Source: Coriobacteriaceae bacterium (GTDB lineage: Bacteria; Actinomycetota; Coriobacteriia; Coriobacteriales; Coriobacteriaceae). From it: a stretch of 64,000 nucleotides of DNA. A program made the translations under genes and the position numbers. Of the stretch, positions 53,187 to 62,731 are shown in pieces. The notes under the pieces are model-generated. The model was not told the DNA's origin and did not search any database. It worked only from the letters and a program-made list of their open reading frames with translations. The DNA lies in assembly GCA_902364975.1 (NCBI GenBank), contig CABJFQ010000004.1:95313-159312 (forward strand), written 5' to 3'. Numbering within the stretch: position 1 is the first letter of the stretch; each line of letters begins with the position of its first letter.

Positions 53187-53204
53187 GGTATTCCCCCTTG
53201 ATGG

Positions 53205-53258
53205 CACTTTAGTTAGGTAAAGTGAGTCATGTAACGTTCAGAATCATACACTTTAGTG
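53205..53258 (-). promoter_or_regulatory. CACTTTA dyads upstream of the binding-protein gene
   Basis: CACTTTA-N6-TAAAGTG (53205-53224) is a perfect dyad 19 bases before the start codon. CACTTTAGTG (53249-53258) repeats the half site further up. They are candidate operators for an amino-acid-responsive regulator. Confidence 0.5.
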
Positions 53259-53279
53259 AGATGGAGTACAAGGGAGGGC

Positions 53280-53416
53280 TTGCCCGCCGGGTGCCGGGGC
53301 AGGGGTTAAGTTTGCTGCTCTACAGTCCTGCTCACGACGGAGAGCACATTAAGTGCTCTCCTGTTCGTGCGGAACTCGCGACAAACTTAACCCCTGCCCC
53401 GGCACCCGGCGGGCAA
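53280..53416. repeat. 137-bp palindrome with perfect 35-bp arms
   Basis: TTGCCCGCCGGGTGCCGGGG (left arm 53280-53314) pairs without mismatch with 53382-53416. The centre holds a second hairpin, GGAGAGCAC-ATTAA-GTGCTCTCC. It lies between divergent genes, so it is not a normal terminator. The gap 53187-53523 holds it, the dyads above and the next gene's promoter (TACAAT at 53481). Confidence 0.85.
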
Positions 53417-53523
53417 ACGTCGTTGGGCTTATCACTAACACGAATAAACCGCTTGCATATCGTCTGCTGGCTTGGAACGGTACAATACTTGCAGCTTAAA
53501 TTCATGAATTAGTGGAGTTATTG

Positions 53524-54972
53524 ATGGCAGAATCTCGTGCGGAGCGTAAGGCTCGTCGTGCTTTGATCGAGGCGGCTGAGGGGTCGGAGGAGAAAAAATC
53601 TTCTAAGAAATCCAAGCCATCTCAGGATGCGAAGGGTAAGTCGGCCAAAGGCAAGGTTAAGACCAAGCGTTCTGGCTCTCGTCACGGCGGGGATAAAGCG
53701 TCTCACGTTCGTTCCAAGGACTCACGCAAGGATTCGGCTCAGCCTGCGCGAAAGATCGGGGATCCCAAGTCGCCTTGTTCCATCATGCGGGCTTGTGGTG
53801 GGTGCACGGCGCTCAATCGTCCTTATAAGAAGCAATTGGCGACCAAGCAGGCTGCTATGGAGGAGCTGTTTGCTGAGCTCTGCGAGCGTGAGGGTATCGC
53901 CGTTGATCCTATTCGCGGTATGGGCGTCACCCTGGGCGACCCGGGTAAATATCCTGCGCCGCGTGGCTTTCGTCATAAAGCTGCCACTCCGTTTGCACCC
54001 GGTAAGGAGGGCACTGTCCGCTGTGGCTTTTTTGAGCGCGGCACGCACAAAATCGTCGCCGTACCCGAGTGTCCTGTCGAGGCGCCGGGTGCCCGTCAGA
54101 TTCTCAACGGCATCGCGCGCGAAGCTGAGCGGCTGCATATTCCCGCCTTTAATGAGGACAAGCATCTTGGTTTGCTTCGCTATGCCGTCGTCCGCTGCGG
54201 CTGGCGTACCGACCAAGTCATGGTTACGCTCGTGACCGCCCAGCGTGACTTACCGCATGCGCAGGAGTTCTTTGAGGCCGTCGCGGCGCTCGATCCGCAT
54301 ATCGTCACCGTCGCCCAAAATATCAACGGCCGTCCCGGTAACGCCATCTTGGGTGAGGAGACTCGTATCGTCTATGGCGCCGAGTGCATGCGCGACCAGC
54401 TGCTCGGTTGCGAATTCGATATCTCCCCTACCGCGTTCTATCAGACCAATCCGCAGCAGACCGAGCTGCTCTATCAGCTCGCGATTGACGGCATGGACCT
54501 GCAGCAGGGCGACATTCTCATGGACGCTTACTGCGGCAGCGGCACCATCGGCCTGTGCGCCGCGAAGGATGCCCAGAACAGGGGTGTTGGCATTATGCTG
54601 CTCGGCGTGGAGCGCAACCCGGCGGGCATTGCCGACGCACGTCGCAATGCCGAGCTCAACGGCCTCACCCGCAGCGCTTGGTTTATGGCCGACGACGCCA
54701 CCGATTACATCCTGGACGCCGCCGATAACAACGAGCGCGTTGACGTTCTCTCCATCGACCCGCCGCGCGCCGGCTCCACCCCCGAGTTCCTCGAGGCCGC
54801 CTGCGCGCTCAAGCCGCGCCGCATCACCTATATCAGCTGCAACCCCGTGACCCAAGAGCGCGACCTGCACCAGCTCCTCGACGGAGGCTATCGCCTGCTC
54901 AAGATCACGCCAGTCGACATGTTCCCCCATACCGACCACACCGAGACCGTCGCGGTCCTCGAGCGCCGCTAA
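53524..54972 (+). CDS. 23S rRNA (uracil-C5)-methyltransferase, RlmD/RlmCD type
   Basis: ATG 53524 follows GTGGAG. The 482-aa protein has a ~75-residue Lys/Ser-rich N-terminal extension that should bind RNA. An Fe-S-type Cys set follows (CSIMRACGGC and a later CPVE), then the SAM-dependent domain with DAYCGSGTIGLCAA (motif I), LSIDPPRAG (motif IV) and the nucleophile loop ITYISCNPVTQERDL. It methylates C5 of a specific uridine in 23S rRNA (U1939 or U747 in E. coli numbering); tRNA m5U54 activity cannot be excluded. No TRAM domain is obvious. It is monocistronic. Confidence 0.92.
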   Translation: MAESRAERKARRALIEAAEGSEEKKSSKKSKPSQDAKGKSAKGKVKTKRSGSRHGGDKASHVRSKDSRKDSAQPARKIGDPKSPCSIMRACGGCTALNRPYKKQLATKQAAMEELFAELCEREGIAVDPIRGMGVTLGDPGKYPAPRGFRHKAATPFAPGKEGTVRCGFFERGTHKIVAVPECPVEAPGARQILNGIAREAERLHIPAFNEDKHLGLLRYAVVRCGWRTDQVMVTLVTAQRDLPHAQEFFEAVAALDPHIVTVAQNINGRPGNAILGEETRIVYGAECMRDQLLGCEFDISPTAFYQTNPQQTELLYQLAIDGMDLQQGDILMDAYCGSGTIGLCAAKDAQNRGVGIMLLGVERNPAGIADARRNAELNGLTRSAWFMADDATDYILDAADNNERVDVLSIDPPRAGSTPEFLEAACALKPRRITYISCNPVTQERDLHQLLDGGYRLLKITPVDMFPHTDHTETVAVLERR

Positions 54973-54981
54973 CCCACCCCA

Positions 54982-55012
54982 GTAGATTTTTGGGACATGC
55001 CTTAAAATCTAC
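54982..55012. repeat. Palindrome, GGGACATGCC type
   Basis: GTAGATTTT and AAAATCTAC flank TGGGACATGCCTT, just after the methyltransferase stop and before its terminator. Confidence 0.7.
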
Positions 55013-55020
55013 CGGCACAA

Positions 55021-55054
55021 GAAAGGGGGCGGCCCGTCTGGACCGCCCCCTTTC
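55021..55054. terminator. Terminator between the methyltransferase and PHP genes
   Basis: GAAAGGGGGCGG pairs perfectly with CCGCCCCCTTTC between convergent genes. Confidence 0.85.
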
Positions 55055-55072
55055 GTTGAATATATGAGCCCG

Positions 55073-55894
55073 TTACATGCTCTTGCGCAGGTCACACACG
55101 CCGGCTGCCGCCATCTCGCGCAGCAGCGTCTCGCGGTCGCGCGTCACGATCAGATCCAGCGGGAAGTGAATCTCATCGAGCATCTTGCGCGCCTGGTCGA
55201 GCTTGCCAATTGCCATACCAATGTGCGCGTCGGTCGAGACGCCAATCCCCACGCCCAGTTCGGCGCAGCGCTCGGCAATCTTGCGACAAGCGCCCCAATG
55301 CTCGGCATCGGTACCATGCTCAAGACTATGGTTGTTAATCTCGATAATCTTGTGCTTGGCCTTTGCCGCCAACAACACCTCATCGATATCAAAGGAAACA
55401 CCCGAGCGACCCGTGTGGCCCAGCATAAACACTTTGGGGTGCTCCAGGGCATTGATGTACATCTCGGTTGTCTGGGCGAGCGTCGCGCCTTCGGCAAACT
55501 GCGGGTTATGCACGCTTGCCACCAAATAATCCAAATTACGCGTCACCAAATCGAACAGCGAATGCTCACGACTATACGAATCGCCGGCGATATCGAGCGA
55601 AACGGGAATGTCCTCGCCAAACAAGCTGCCGTCCAGTGAAACGATATCGGCCTCGGCGCCGCGAAGCACCAGCACGCCGCTCCAAATGCGCGGCCAGATA
55701 TCCTGGTTAATAAAGAATTGGAAACTGCGCAGGTCATTGGGACAAGGCGTAACCATCGAGCTTAAATGATCGGCTGAACCGAGCACCTGAAGGCCGCGCT
55801 CTGCCGCCCAATAGATGTTCTCCTCGATGGTTGAGTACGCATGCGCAGAGAACATCGTATGAGTATGAATATCACAAGAAAGAAGGTAGGGCAT
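55073..55894 (-). CDS. PHP-domain phosphatase (YcdX-like)
   Basis: ATG 55894 follows AAGGAG. The 273-aa protein opens with the PHP metal site CDIHTHTMFSAHAYSTIEEN (HxH plus a later His). Further ligands are seen in GSADHLS, RGAEADIV, HTGRSGVSFDID and STDAHIGMAIG. The length and the HTHTxxSxHAYST pattern are those of YcdX-type enzymes, trinuclear-metal phosphoesterases of wide specificity. It is a cytosolic enzyme. The aminotransferase gene upstream ends in its own hairpin, so the two are probably separate units. Confidence 0.92.
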   Translation of the reverse strand: MPYLLSCDIHTHTMFSAHAYSTIEENIYWAAERGLQVLGSADHLSSMVTPCPNDLRSFQFFINQDIWPRIWSGVLVLRGAEADIVSLDGSLFGEDIPVSLDIAGDSYSREHSLFDLVTRNLDYLVASVHNPQFAEGATLAQTTEMYINALEHPKVFMLGHTGRSGVSFDIDEVLLAAKAKHKIIEINNHSLEHGTDAEHWGACRKIAERCAELGVGIGVSTDAHIGMAIGKLDQARKMLDEIHFPLDLIVTRDRETLLREMAAAGVCDLRKSM

Positions 55895-55994
55895 CGGGTC
55901 TCCTTGTCCAGTATGGCCGTCGCGTATATTCATTGTACGCATAGCTTTCGGCAGTCGTAAAACTGCTTCATCCCAATCACACAACGGCATAAAC

Positions 55995-56025
55995 AACGGG
56001 GTCTGGCTTAGCACCAAACCCCGTT
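55995..56025 (-). terminator. Terminator of the aminotransferase gene
   Basis: AACGGGGT pairs with ACCCCGTT. On the minus strand GTTTATG follows. Confidence 0.6.
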
Positions 56026-56053
56026 TCACGTAAAACATTGCAAGCAGAGCGCT

Positions 56054-57244
56054 TTACTTTCGACGATATTCGTCGGCCAGTTGCTTCCAGGCAGACAACG
56101 AATTGACGATGGTCTCGTAGCTCACACAGTAGCCAATGCGGAACCAGCCCGGCATGCCAAAGCTATCCGAAGGCACCGCGAGCAGCTCATACTTCTTCGC
56201 GCGCTCGCAGAAAGCGTTCGCATCGGGCTCCAGCGCCTTCACCCACAGGTAGAATGCACCATCCGGCTCAACATAGGTGTAGCCGTACTCCGCCAGCGCA
56301 TCGGTAAGCGCCGTGCGGTTGCGTGCATAGGCCTCAACGTCACTCGGCTCATCGATGCAATCAATAATCACGCGCTGGAAGAGCGCCGGAGCGCACACGA
56401 AGCCCAGCGTACGGGCGGCACCGGCAACGGCGGGCATTAGACGAGCTGCCTGAGGATTCGTATTGGGAACCAGGATCCACCCGACGCGCTCGCCCGGTAG
56501 CGAAAGCGACTTGGAATACGAGTAGCACACGATGGTGTGCTCGTAGATCGAAGGCACCCAAGGCACCTCGGCGCCATAGACAATCTCGCGATACGGCTCA
56601 TCCGAGATAAGCATGATCGGATTCTCGGGATCGCGCCTGGCGTTGACCTCGCGTAAAACATTGGCCAGTCGCGTCAGGGTATCGCGCGTATACACGGCGC
56701 CCGTCGGGTTATTCGGTGAGTCGATGATGACAGCTGCCGTCTTGTCGGTAATCGCCTTGAGCACGTTATCCACGCTCAGCTGGAACGTATCTTCATCGGC
56801 GAGCGCCTCGACACACGTACAGCCGGCCTTCTCAATCCACACGCGATACTCCGGGAAGTACGGGGCGATAACAATGACCTCGTCACCCGGGTTCGTAACG
56901 GCATTGAGCGTGCAGGTGAGCGAAGCCGCCGCGCCCACGGTCATAAAGACATCCTTGCCCTCATAGCTCGTACCGAAGCGACGGTTAAGAGACTCAGCCA
57001 CGGCGGTACGGCACTGCGGCAGGCCCGGAGCGGGCGTATAACCGTGCAGCTGGTCACTCGGCAGTTCAAGCGCCTTTTTGATGGACTCCGCGACGGCAGC
57101 GGGAGCAGGAACGCTCGGGTTGCCCAGCGAGAAATCGAACACGTTTTCCGCGCCGATTTGCGCCTTGCGCTCAAGGCCATAGCTAAAGATCTCGCGGATG
57201 ATGGAACTTTCCGCACCGCGAGCAAACATAGTTTCGTTGATCAT
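56054..57244 (-). CDS. PLP-dependent aminotransferase, class I/II
   Basis: ATG 57244 follows AAAGGGG. The 396-aa fold-type I enzyme shows FDFSLGNPSVPAPAAVAES, TPAPGLPQCRTAVAESL, IDSPNNPTGAVYTRDTL (Asn and Pro near the PLP ring), LISDEPYREIVY (Asp binding the PLP nitrogen) and the Schiff-base Lys in CYSYSKSLSLPGERVGW. It belongs to the aspartate/aromatic aminotransferase (AspC-like) group; the exact amino donor is not predictable. The extended upstream open frame lies in a palindrome and is not coding. It lies downstream of ftsH behind a terminator. Confidence 0.93.
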   Translation of the reverse strand: MINETMFARGAESSIIREIFSYGLERKAQIGAENVFDFSLGNPSVPAPAAVAESIKKALELPSDQLHGYTPAPGLPQCRTAVAESLNRRFGTSYEGKDVFMTVGAAASLTCTLNAVTNPGDEVIVIAPYFPEYRVWIEKAGCTCVEALADEDTFQLSVDNVLKAITDKTAAVIIDSPNNPTGAVYTRDTLTRLANVLREVNARRDPENPIMLISDEPYREIVYGAEVPWVPSIYEHTIVCYSYSKSLSLPGERVGWILVPNTNPQAARLMPAVAGAARTLGFVCAPALFQRVIIDCIDEPSDVEAYARNRTALTDALAEYGYTYVEPDGAFYLWVKALEPDANAFCERAKKYELLAVPSDSFGMPGWFRIGYCVSYETIVNSLSAWKQLADEYRRK

Positions 57245-57307
57245 CTGTTCCCCTTTCGCATAGGCGGTATTGTACGCTTTAGTCGGGCGAAGTGCCGCAG
57301 CAATGTT

Positions 57308-57361
57308 GATTGGGGACAGACTTAAATGCGTGAAAACGCTCATTTAAGTCTGTCCCCAATC
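57308..57361. repeat. 54-bp palindrome, GGGGACAGACTTAA type
   Basis: GATTGGGGACAGACTTAAAT and its exact complement give a 21-bp perfect stem closed by GCG-TGAAAA-CGC. It lies between the ftsH terminator and the aminotransferase start. Confidence 0.85.
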
Positions 57362-57370
57362 GATGAAGAA

Positions 57371-57402
57371 AAAGCCTCCGCGGGTTTCCCCGCGGAGGCT
57401 TT
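57371..57402 (-). terminator. ftsH terminator
   Basis: AAAGCCTCCGCGG pairs perfectly with CCGCGGAGGCTTT. TTTCTTC follows on the minus strand. Confidence 0.9.
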
Positions 57403-57413
57403 CACTGCAAGAA

Positions 57414-59552
57414 CTATTTGTCGGCGTCGGTGTTGCCATCAGCGTTGACGGCATCGCCATCGCCAGCATCATCGGATGCGGCTTCGGCATCCTCCTGCAT
57501 GGCCGCCTGCGCAAAAGCCGCGGCATCGGCCGCCAGCTCCTCCTCGCTCATGCGAGGCGTGCGCTTCTTGGTCGGCATGCCGGCCGCCTTGGCATTGCGC
57601 TCCTCCTTGGCCGCCAGGATATCGCCCTCGCGCTCAAGGTAGGCATCCCACCCGTTGTCGAGCAGGGCGTTCACGGCGTCGCCTTCGACGGTCTCGCGCT
57701 CAAGCAGCACCTTCGCCATCAGATCGAGCTGATCACGACGGGCATCCAAAATCTCGACCGCACGGCGATGGGCCTCGCGCATGATGCGCTGAACCTCGAT
57801 ATCGATGCGGCGCGCCGTCTCCTCGGAGTAATCCTGGTGATCGGCGTAATCGCGGCCCAGGAACACCTGATGTTGCGCCTCGCCAAACACTTGCGTGCCC
57901 AGCTCCTCGCTCATGCCCAGGCGCGTGACCATCTCGCGCGCCATCTTGGTTGCGCGCTCCAGATCGTTGCTCGCGCCCGACGTGATGTCGTCGCACATGA
58001 GCTCCTCGGCAACGCGACCGCCCAAGAACACGGCGAGCTCGTCGAGCATCTCGTTCTTGGTCTTGAGGAAGTGATCCTCCTGCGGAAGCTGCAGCGTGTA
58101 GCCCAGAGCCTGGCCGCGGCTGACAATCGAAATCTTATGAACCGGATCGGAATGCTCCAGGATGTGGCCCACCAGGGCGTGACCGCTCTCGTGGTAGGCA
58201 ATCGTGGTGCGCTCGGCCTCGGTCATCACGCGACCCTTGCGCTGCGGACCGGCAATCACGCGCTCCATCGACTCCTCGACCTCGTCCATCGAGATCACGG
58301 AACGATGGCGGCGGGCAGCCAGCAGCGCAGACTCGTTGAGCAGATTTGCCAGATCGGCGCCGGTGAAGCCAACGGTCATCTGGGCGAGCTTCTCAAACTT
58401 CACGTCCTCGTCCATCGGCTTGTTCTCGGCATGCACGCGCAAGATCTGCTCGCGGCCCTTCACATCCGGACGGTCGACCGTAACCTGACGGTCAAAACGA
58501 CCGGGACGCAGCAATGCCGGATCCAGGATATCGGGACGGTTGGTCGCGGCGATCAGGATGACCGACTCGCTTTCCTCAAAACCGTCCATCTCGACCAGCA
58601 GCTGGTTGAGCGTCTGCTCGCGCTCGTCGTGACCGCCGCCCAAGCCAGCTCCGCGCTGACGTCCCACGGCATCGATCTCGTCAATAAAGATGATTGACGG
58701 AGCCTGAGACTTGGCCTCCTTAAAAAGGTCGCGCACGCGGCTGGCGCCGACACCCACGAACATCTCGACAAAGTCGGAACCCGAGATGCTAAAGAACGGC
58801 ACGCCCGCCTCGCCGGCGACGGCCTTGGCCAGCAGGGTTTTACCGGTACCCGGAGGGCCAACCAGCAACACGCCGCGCGGAATCTTGGCGCCCAGCTTGC
58901 GATAGCGGTCCGGATCGCTCAAAAAGTCGCGAATCTCCTCGAGCTCCTCGACTGCCTCGTCCACACCGGCAGCATCCTCAAACTTGACCTTGGGGCGCGT
59001 TGCCTCGTTGGTCTTGGCGTTGGTCTTGCCAAACTGCATGTTCCTGTTGTTGGCGCCCATCATCTGGCGCATAAAGTAGAACATGATGGCGATCAGGGCG
59101 ATCGTCGGAAGCACGCTCATCGCCAAGTCGCCCCAAAAATCGGGGTCATTGGTGTTGACGATGTACTTGGTATCGGGGTGCTCCGCCATAAGCTCGGCAA
59201 GCGAATCGGAGCCGACATAGGTCGAGGAGAAGCTCTTGAGCTCGCTCGTGTCACCCTTGTCCTTTTTCGTCTTCCAGTAATGACCCGCCACGCTTCCGTC
59301 TTGAACCGTATAGGTCAAATCTTCGACGCGATCCTGCTTAATGGCGTTAACCATCTCGCTCGTCGCGAGCTTTACGGTATTGCTGGAATTGGCAAAGCCG
59401 GAGCCCATGTTAAAGAAGGCGTAGCCCAGAAGCGCGCAAGCCAAAATAAAATACAGCCAGCCCGTACGCGTGGGCTTCTTGCCTCCGGGCATCCCCGGGA
59501 TCTTAGGCTCCCGGGGAGTCTGGGAATTGTTATCGTTACGGTCGTCGGGCAT
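57414..59552 (-). CDS. ftsH: ATP-dependent zinc metalloprotease FtsH
   Basis: The 712-aa membrane protease has two N-terminal membrane spans (about 31-50 and 146-163) around an outer loop. The AAA+ domain has GPPGTGKT (232-239), IIFIDEID, the SRH with RPGRFDRQ and the pore FVG. The zinc protease carries HESGH (454-458) and a later Asp ligand. The C-terminal tail is Ala/Asp/Glu-rich. FtsH forms hexamers that extract and degrade misfolded membrane proteins and some short-lived regulators. ATG 59552 comes one base after the hpt stop, with GGAGG further up inside hpt, so the two genes are translated together. tilS-hpt-ftsH is a widely conserved order. Confidence 0.98.
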   Translation of the reverse strand: MPDDRNDNNSQTPREPKIPGMPGGKKPTRTGWLYFILACALLGYAFFNMGSGFANSSNTVKLATSEMVNAIKQDRVEDLTYTVQDGSVAGHYWKTKKDKGDTSELKSFSSTYVGSDSLAELMAEHPDTKYIVNTNDPDFWGDLAMSVLPTIALIAIMFYFMRQMMGANNRNMQFGKTNAKTNEATRPKVKFEDAAGVDEAVEELEEIRDFLSDPDRYRKLGAKIPRGVLLVGPPGTGKTLLAKAVAGEAGVPFFSISGSDFVEMFVGVGASRVRDLFKEAKSQAPSIIFIDEIDAVGRQRGAGLGGGHDEREQTLNQLLVEMDGFEESESVILIAATNRPDILDPALLRPGRFDRQVTVDRPDVKGREQILRVHAENKPMDEDVKFEKLAQMTVGFTGADLANLLNESALLAARRHRSVISMDEVEESMERVIAGPQRKGRVMTEAERTTIAYHESGHALVGHILEHSDPVHKISIVSRGQALGYTLQLPQEDHFLKTKNEMLDELAVFLGGRVAEELMCDDITSGASNDLERATKMAREMVTRLGMSEELGTQVFGEAQHQVFLGRDYADHQDYSEETARRIDIEVQRIMREAHRRAVEILDARRDQLDLMAKVLLERETVEGDAVNALLDNGWDAYLEREGDILAAKEERNAKAAGMPTKKRTPRMSEEELAADAAAFAQAAMQEDAEAASDDAGDGDAVNADGNTDADK

Positions 59553-59553
59553 C

Positions 59554-60102
59554 TTACGAATAAACCTCCGGTTTCAAAATGCCCAGATACGGAAGGTTAC
59601 GATAGCGCTCGGCATAGTCGAGGCCGTAGCCCACCACAAAGGCATCGGGGCAATGGGTTCCAACATACTTGGGCGTGACGGCCGAGGTACGGTCCTCAAC
59701 GTCCTTCCACAGGAAGGCGGCAACCTCCAGCGAAGCGGGCTTGCGGCTCTCGAGGTTCTTCATCAGATACTTGAGCGTCAGGCCCGAGTCCAGAATGTCC
59801 TCGACGATCAGCACGTCGCGACCGCGGATGTCGATATCCAGGTCCTTAATGATACGCACGATGCCCGAGGACTTCACACCGTCGCCATAGCTCGAAACGG
59901 CCATGAAATCGATGTTGGTCGGCAGCTCGATCTTGCGCATCAGGTCGCCCATAAAGACCACGGCGCCGCGCAGGACCGCAATCAGCACCAGATCCTTACC
60001 CGCGTAGTCGCGAGTAATCTGCTCGCCTAGGCGAGAGACGATACCGTCGATATCCTCCTGCGTAAACAGAACCTTCTCGATATCCGGATGTTGAGAAGCC
60101 AT
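59554..60102 (-). CDS. hpt: Hypoxanthine phosphoribosyltransferase
   Basis: ATG 60102 follows AAAGGG. The 182-aa type I phosphoribosyltransferase has the PRPP loop VLIVEDILDSGLTL (97-110), IAVLRGAVVFMGDL with the flexible-loop region MAVSSYGDG, and the C-terminal FVVGYGLDYAERYRNLPYLG that binds the purine. It salvages hypoxanthine and guanine to IMP and GMP. It lies 1 base from ftsH and 147 bases from tilS. TAGAAT near 60163 on the minus strand may be a promoter that adds to read-through from tilS. Confidence 0.97.
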   Translation of the reverse strand: MASQHPDIEKVLFTQEDIDGIVSRLGEQITRDYAGKDLVLIAVLRGAVVFMGDLMRKIELPTNIDFMAVSSYGDGVKSSGIVRIIKDLDIDIRGRDVLIVEDILDSGLTLKYLMKNLESRKPASLEVAAFLWKDVEDRTSAVTPKYVGTHCPDAFVVGYGLDYAERYRNLPYLGILKPEVYS

Positions 60103-60230
60103 GACAACCCTTTCTTGTGCTTATCGCCCACACACCGCCGTATGGACGCGAACTTCACATTCTAGCAGCGCACGGGGTATATTTTCCAGCCCGTACGCCA
60201 TCAGCGCGGGAATACCGTCAACGTCGCACA

Positions 60231-60255
60231 GAATAGCTGGCGTGGGACGCTATTC
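60231..60255. repeat. Short palindrome with GGGAC core at the tilS end
   Basis: GAATAGC and GCTATTC flank TGGCGTGGGAC. The right arm overlaps the tilS stop codon. Confidence 0.5.
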
Positions 60256-61791
60256 CGCATCGACCACGCGGAGCAGATATGCCACGCGCGTTGCGGCCGT
60301 GCACTTAAAACGCTCGTCCGCGCGAACTCCGGCGACCCATACCACGGCACCTCCCGGAGCCGTTCTCACCACAGGAACGCCTGCGCGCTCAGAAACGGGA
60401 ATACGAGCCTCGTTCAGCAGGTCTGACACTTTCTTGCTTCGGCCGTTCATCCCCAACGGGCACATCACATCTCCCGGTGCGGGACCGTCCACCCACAGGC
60501 GCGCCAATCGCGCCTCGGCAGGGATCTCGCCACGCGAGCCCGCCAGGATCCGCTCACTATCGCTGTCGGCAAAACCCAGGGCAGCCGCGTCTACCAAAGC
60601 TGTCACTTCCCCGGCAGCCGCAAGCTCACGGGCGCGGCGCACGATATCGCATCCCGGTTCAACGGCCATCGGCTCTGCGACCAGCACACGTCCCCCGCCC
60701 AACGGCAAACGACCGGGTACGGTAACCCAGTCCGCGACCAGGCCCTCGCGAGCCACCGGCGCCTTAAACGCCAGCATGCCAAACTCAATGCGTGCGTCAA
60801 TCCCCGCCGGAAGCGTGACCGAGCCGGCGCCCTCGGCAACGCAGGAAAGGACTCGCTCCACATGTCGCATCTCTGGACGAGCGTCCGGATCGATGCGTTT
60901 AATCGCCAGTCTCACGATGCGCCGCGCGATTACCACCTCAGCCGCGGCCAGTCGACGAGCGTCAAGGACCAGTGCACCCGCCGCCTCCTTACGCAGGCAG
61001 CTTCGGAACGCCTGTGCGGAAAGCTGGGAAAGAAAGGCATCCTCATCGCCTAAGATCTCGCAGGCGGCGCCAATCGTCTTACAGACGCTCGCGTTGCGCT
61101 GCGCCACCACCGGCATCACCCGATGGCGCACATAGTTGCGCAAGTACGAAACGTCCTCGTTGCTTTCATCTTCACGCCACGGTTGACCATGCACCTGCAG
61201 ATAGCCTACGAGCTCATCATGAGTCAGGTCGAGCAAGGGACGCACCACGATATTCCTCCGGCGAGGTATGCTCGATAGACCAGCGGGCCCCGAACCCTTA
61301 ATCGCGTTCATCAAAAACGTTTCCGCGCGATCCGAAGACGTGTGCGCGGTGCAGATACGAGCCGCCGTTCGCGGTGCCCCCGTCTGGGCGCAGAGCTCGC
61401 GAACATACCTTCGCGCCGCGGCATAGCGCACCTCGCGGGCAGCCGCCTCGATATTGCCCGATTCATCATCAAAATAGGCATGCTCAACACACAGCGGTAG
61501 ACCATATTGCGCGCAGAGCTCACGCACGAAGGCCTCGTCGCCATCGGATGCCTCCCCGCGCAGATGATGGTTCACATGCAGCACGTGCAGTCGCTCGCGC
61601 GCGATGGGGGCCACACCACGCCCATCCAGAATATCCAACTTTGATGTGCACGCCATAAGGAGCAAAGCCGTCGAGTCCGCACCACCTGATACCATGAGCA
61701 CCACGGGGGCAGCCGTCTGCCGCGTTGCCAAGGCTTTATCATCAGCCCACGATGCAGCATGGTGTCCATAATGCTGAGATACCGTTGGCAT
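60250..61791 (-). CDS. tilS: tRNA(Ile)-lysidine synthase
   Basis: ATG 61791 follows GGAGGAAG. The 513-aa protein has the N-type ATP pyrophosphatase P-loop VSGGADS (34-40), LHVLHVNHHLRG, CTAHTSSDRAETFLM, the substrate-recognition text RPLLDLTHDELVGYL and DESNEDVSYLRNYVRHRVMP, then C-terminal TilS domains. It joins lysine to C34 of tRNA-Ile(CAU) so that AUA is read as isoleucine. It is essential in nearly all bacteria. The first gene of the tilS-hpt-ftsH cluster; divergent from the metallo-hydrolase gene. Confidence 0.96.
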   Translation of the reverse strand: MPTVSQHYGHHAASWADDKALATRQTAAPVVLMVSGGADSTALLLMACTSKLDILDGRGVAPIARERLHVLHVNHHLRGEASDGDEAFVRELCAQYGLPLCVEHAYFDDESGNIEAAAREVRYAAARRYVRELCAQTGAPRTAARICTAHTSSDRAETFLMNAIKGSGPAGLSSIPRRRNIVVRPLLDLTHDELVGYLQVHGQPWREDESNEDVSYLRNYVRHRVMPVVAQRNASVCKTIGAACEILGDEDAFLSQLSAQAFRSCLRKEAAGALVLDARRLAAAEVVIARRIVRLAIKRIDPDARPEMRHVERVLSCVAEGAGSVTLPAGIDARIEFGMLAFKAPVAREGLVADWVTVPGRLPLGGGRVLVAEPMAVEPGCDIVRRARELAAAGEVTALVDAAALGFADSDSERILAGSRGEIPAEARLARLWVDGPAPGDVMCPLGMNGRSKKVSDLLNEARIPVSERAGVPVVRTAPGGAVVWVAGVRADERFKCTAATRVAYLLRVVDAE

Positions 61792-61839
61792 TTGCTTCCT
61801 CCTCTATTCGTTCGCACCCATTGTATCCTTTGGAATCTT

Positions 61840-62649
61840 ATGTCTCGCCTGCACCTTCATATCCTCGGCAGTGGCTCTAAAGGCAACTGCGCACTCATCG
61901 AGGGCCCGCAGGGGCTCATTATGGTCGATGACGGACTGTCTCGCCGCGAGACATTAAAGCGCATGGCAGAACTGGGGCTCTCGGCAGACAACGTCTCGGC
62001 TCTTCTCATTACTCATGAGCATAGCGATCACATCAAGGGCCTCGATGTCTGGTGCAAGCACTGGCACGGCCCCCTCTTTGCCAGCAGGGGCACTCTTTCG
62101 AGCAAAGAAAATCTTTCGCATTTGCTTGTCGAGGAATTCGATCCCGGTGACGCCCTATCCATTGCCGGCATCCACGTGCAAACCTACTCAACATCACACG
62201 ATGTCATCAATCCGGTCGGCTATCGATTCAATGCTCTCGATGATTCCATTGGGTTTGCCACCGACACCGGAGAGCTATCGAGCCAAGCCATGAACACCCT
62301 CAAAGATTGTCGAGTCCTCGCGCTCGAAAGCAACCACGATGTGGCCATGCTGCGCGAGGGAGAATATCCCCGCTTTCTTCAGGAGCGCATCCTGTCTGCA
62401 AGGGGACACCTCTCCAATGGTCAAGCCGCCGAAGCCGCGCGCGAACTTGTTACCGATCGCACCGAACAGCTCATTGCCATGCATATCAGCCAAGATAACA
62501 ATCGTCCGAGCCTTACCGTTAAAAGCTATGCCAAAGCTCTGGCCGCAACCCTGGATGACGAGGTCGGCAGCTCCGCAACCCTTCTCCAAGGATCGCGAAA
62601 ACTCTCGATACGCCCTGCGAGTCAGTATCAGCCGGCAACCATTCAATAG
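61840..62649 (+). CDS. Metallo-beta-lactamase-fold hydrolase (WalJ/YycJ-like)
   Basis: ATG 61840 is chosen because homology-like sequence (MSRLHLHILGSGSKGNCALI) begins there; TTTGGAA is its weak ribosome binding site. The 269-aa protein carries the HxHxDH zinc motif in LITHEHSDHIKGLD, a later GFATDTGELS (Asp ligand) and LESNHDVAMLREGEYPRFLQ with LSARGHLSNGQAAE. These mark the WalJ/YycJ branch, putative 5'-exonuclease-like proteins linked to cell division and DNA repair. No walRK genes are nearby. It is followed by a strong bidirectional hairpin. Confidence 0.92.
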   Translation: MSRLHLHILGSGSKGNCALIEGPQGLIMVDDGLSRRETLKRMAELGLSADNVSALLITHEHSDHIKGLDVWCKHWHGPLFASRGTLSSKENLSHLLVEEFDPGDALSIAGIHVQTYSTSHDVINPVGYRFNALDDSIGFATDTGELSSQAMNTLKDCRVLALESNHDVAMLREGEYPRFLQERILSARGHLSNGQAAEAARELVTDRTEQLIAMHISQDNNRPSLTVKSYAKALAATLDDEVGSSATLLQGSRKLSIRPASQYQPATIQ

Positions 62650-62659
62650 ACTGTCCTAG

Positions 62660-62703
62660 ACAGCAAAAGGGGCCGAGAATCGCTTCCCAGCCCCTTTTGC
62701 TGT
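62660..62703. terminator. Terminator between the metallo-hydrolase and hsp20 genes
   Basis: ACAGCAAAAGGGGC pairs perfectly with GCCCCTTTTGCTGT. TTTTAA follows on the plus strand, and convergent genes share it. Confidence 0.85.
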
Positions 62704-62731
62704 CTTTTAATAGCGCAGAACACCAACGAAG

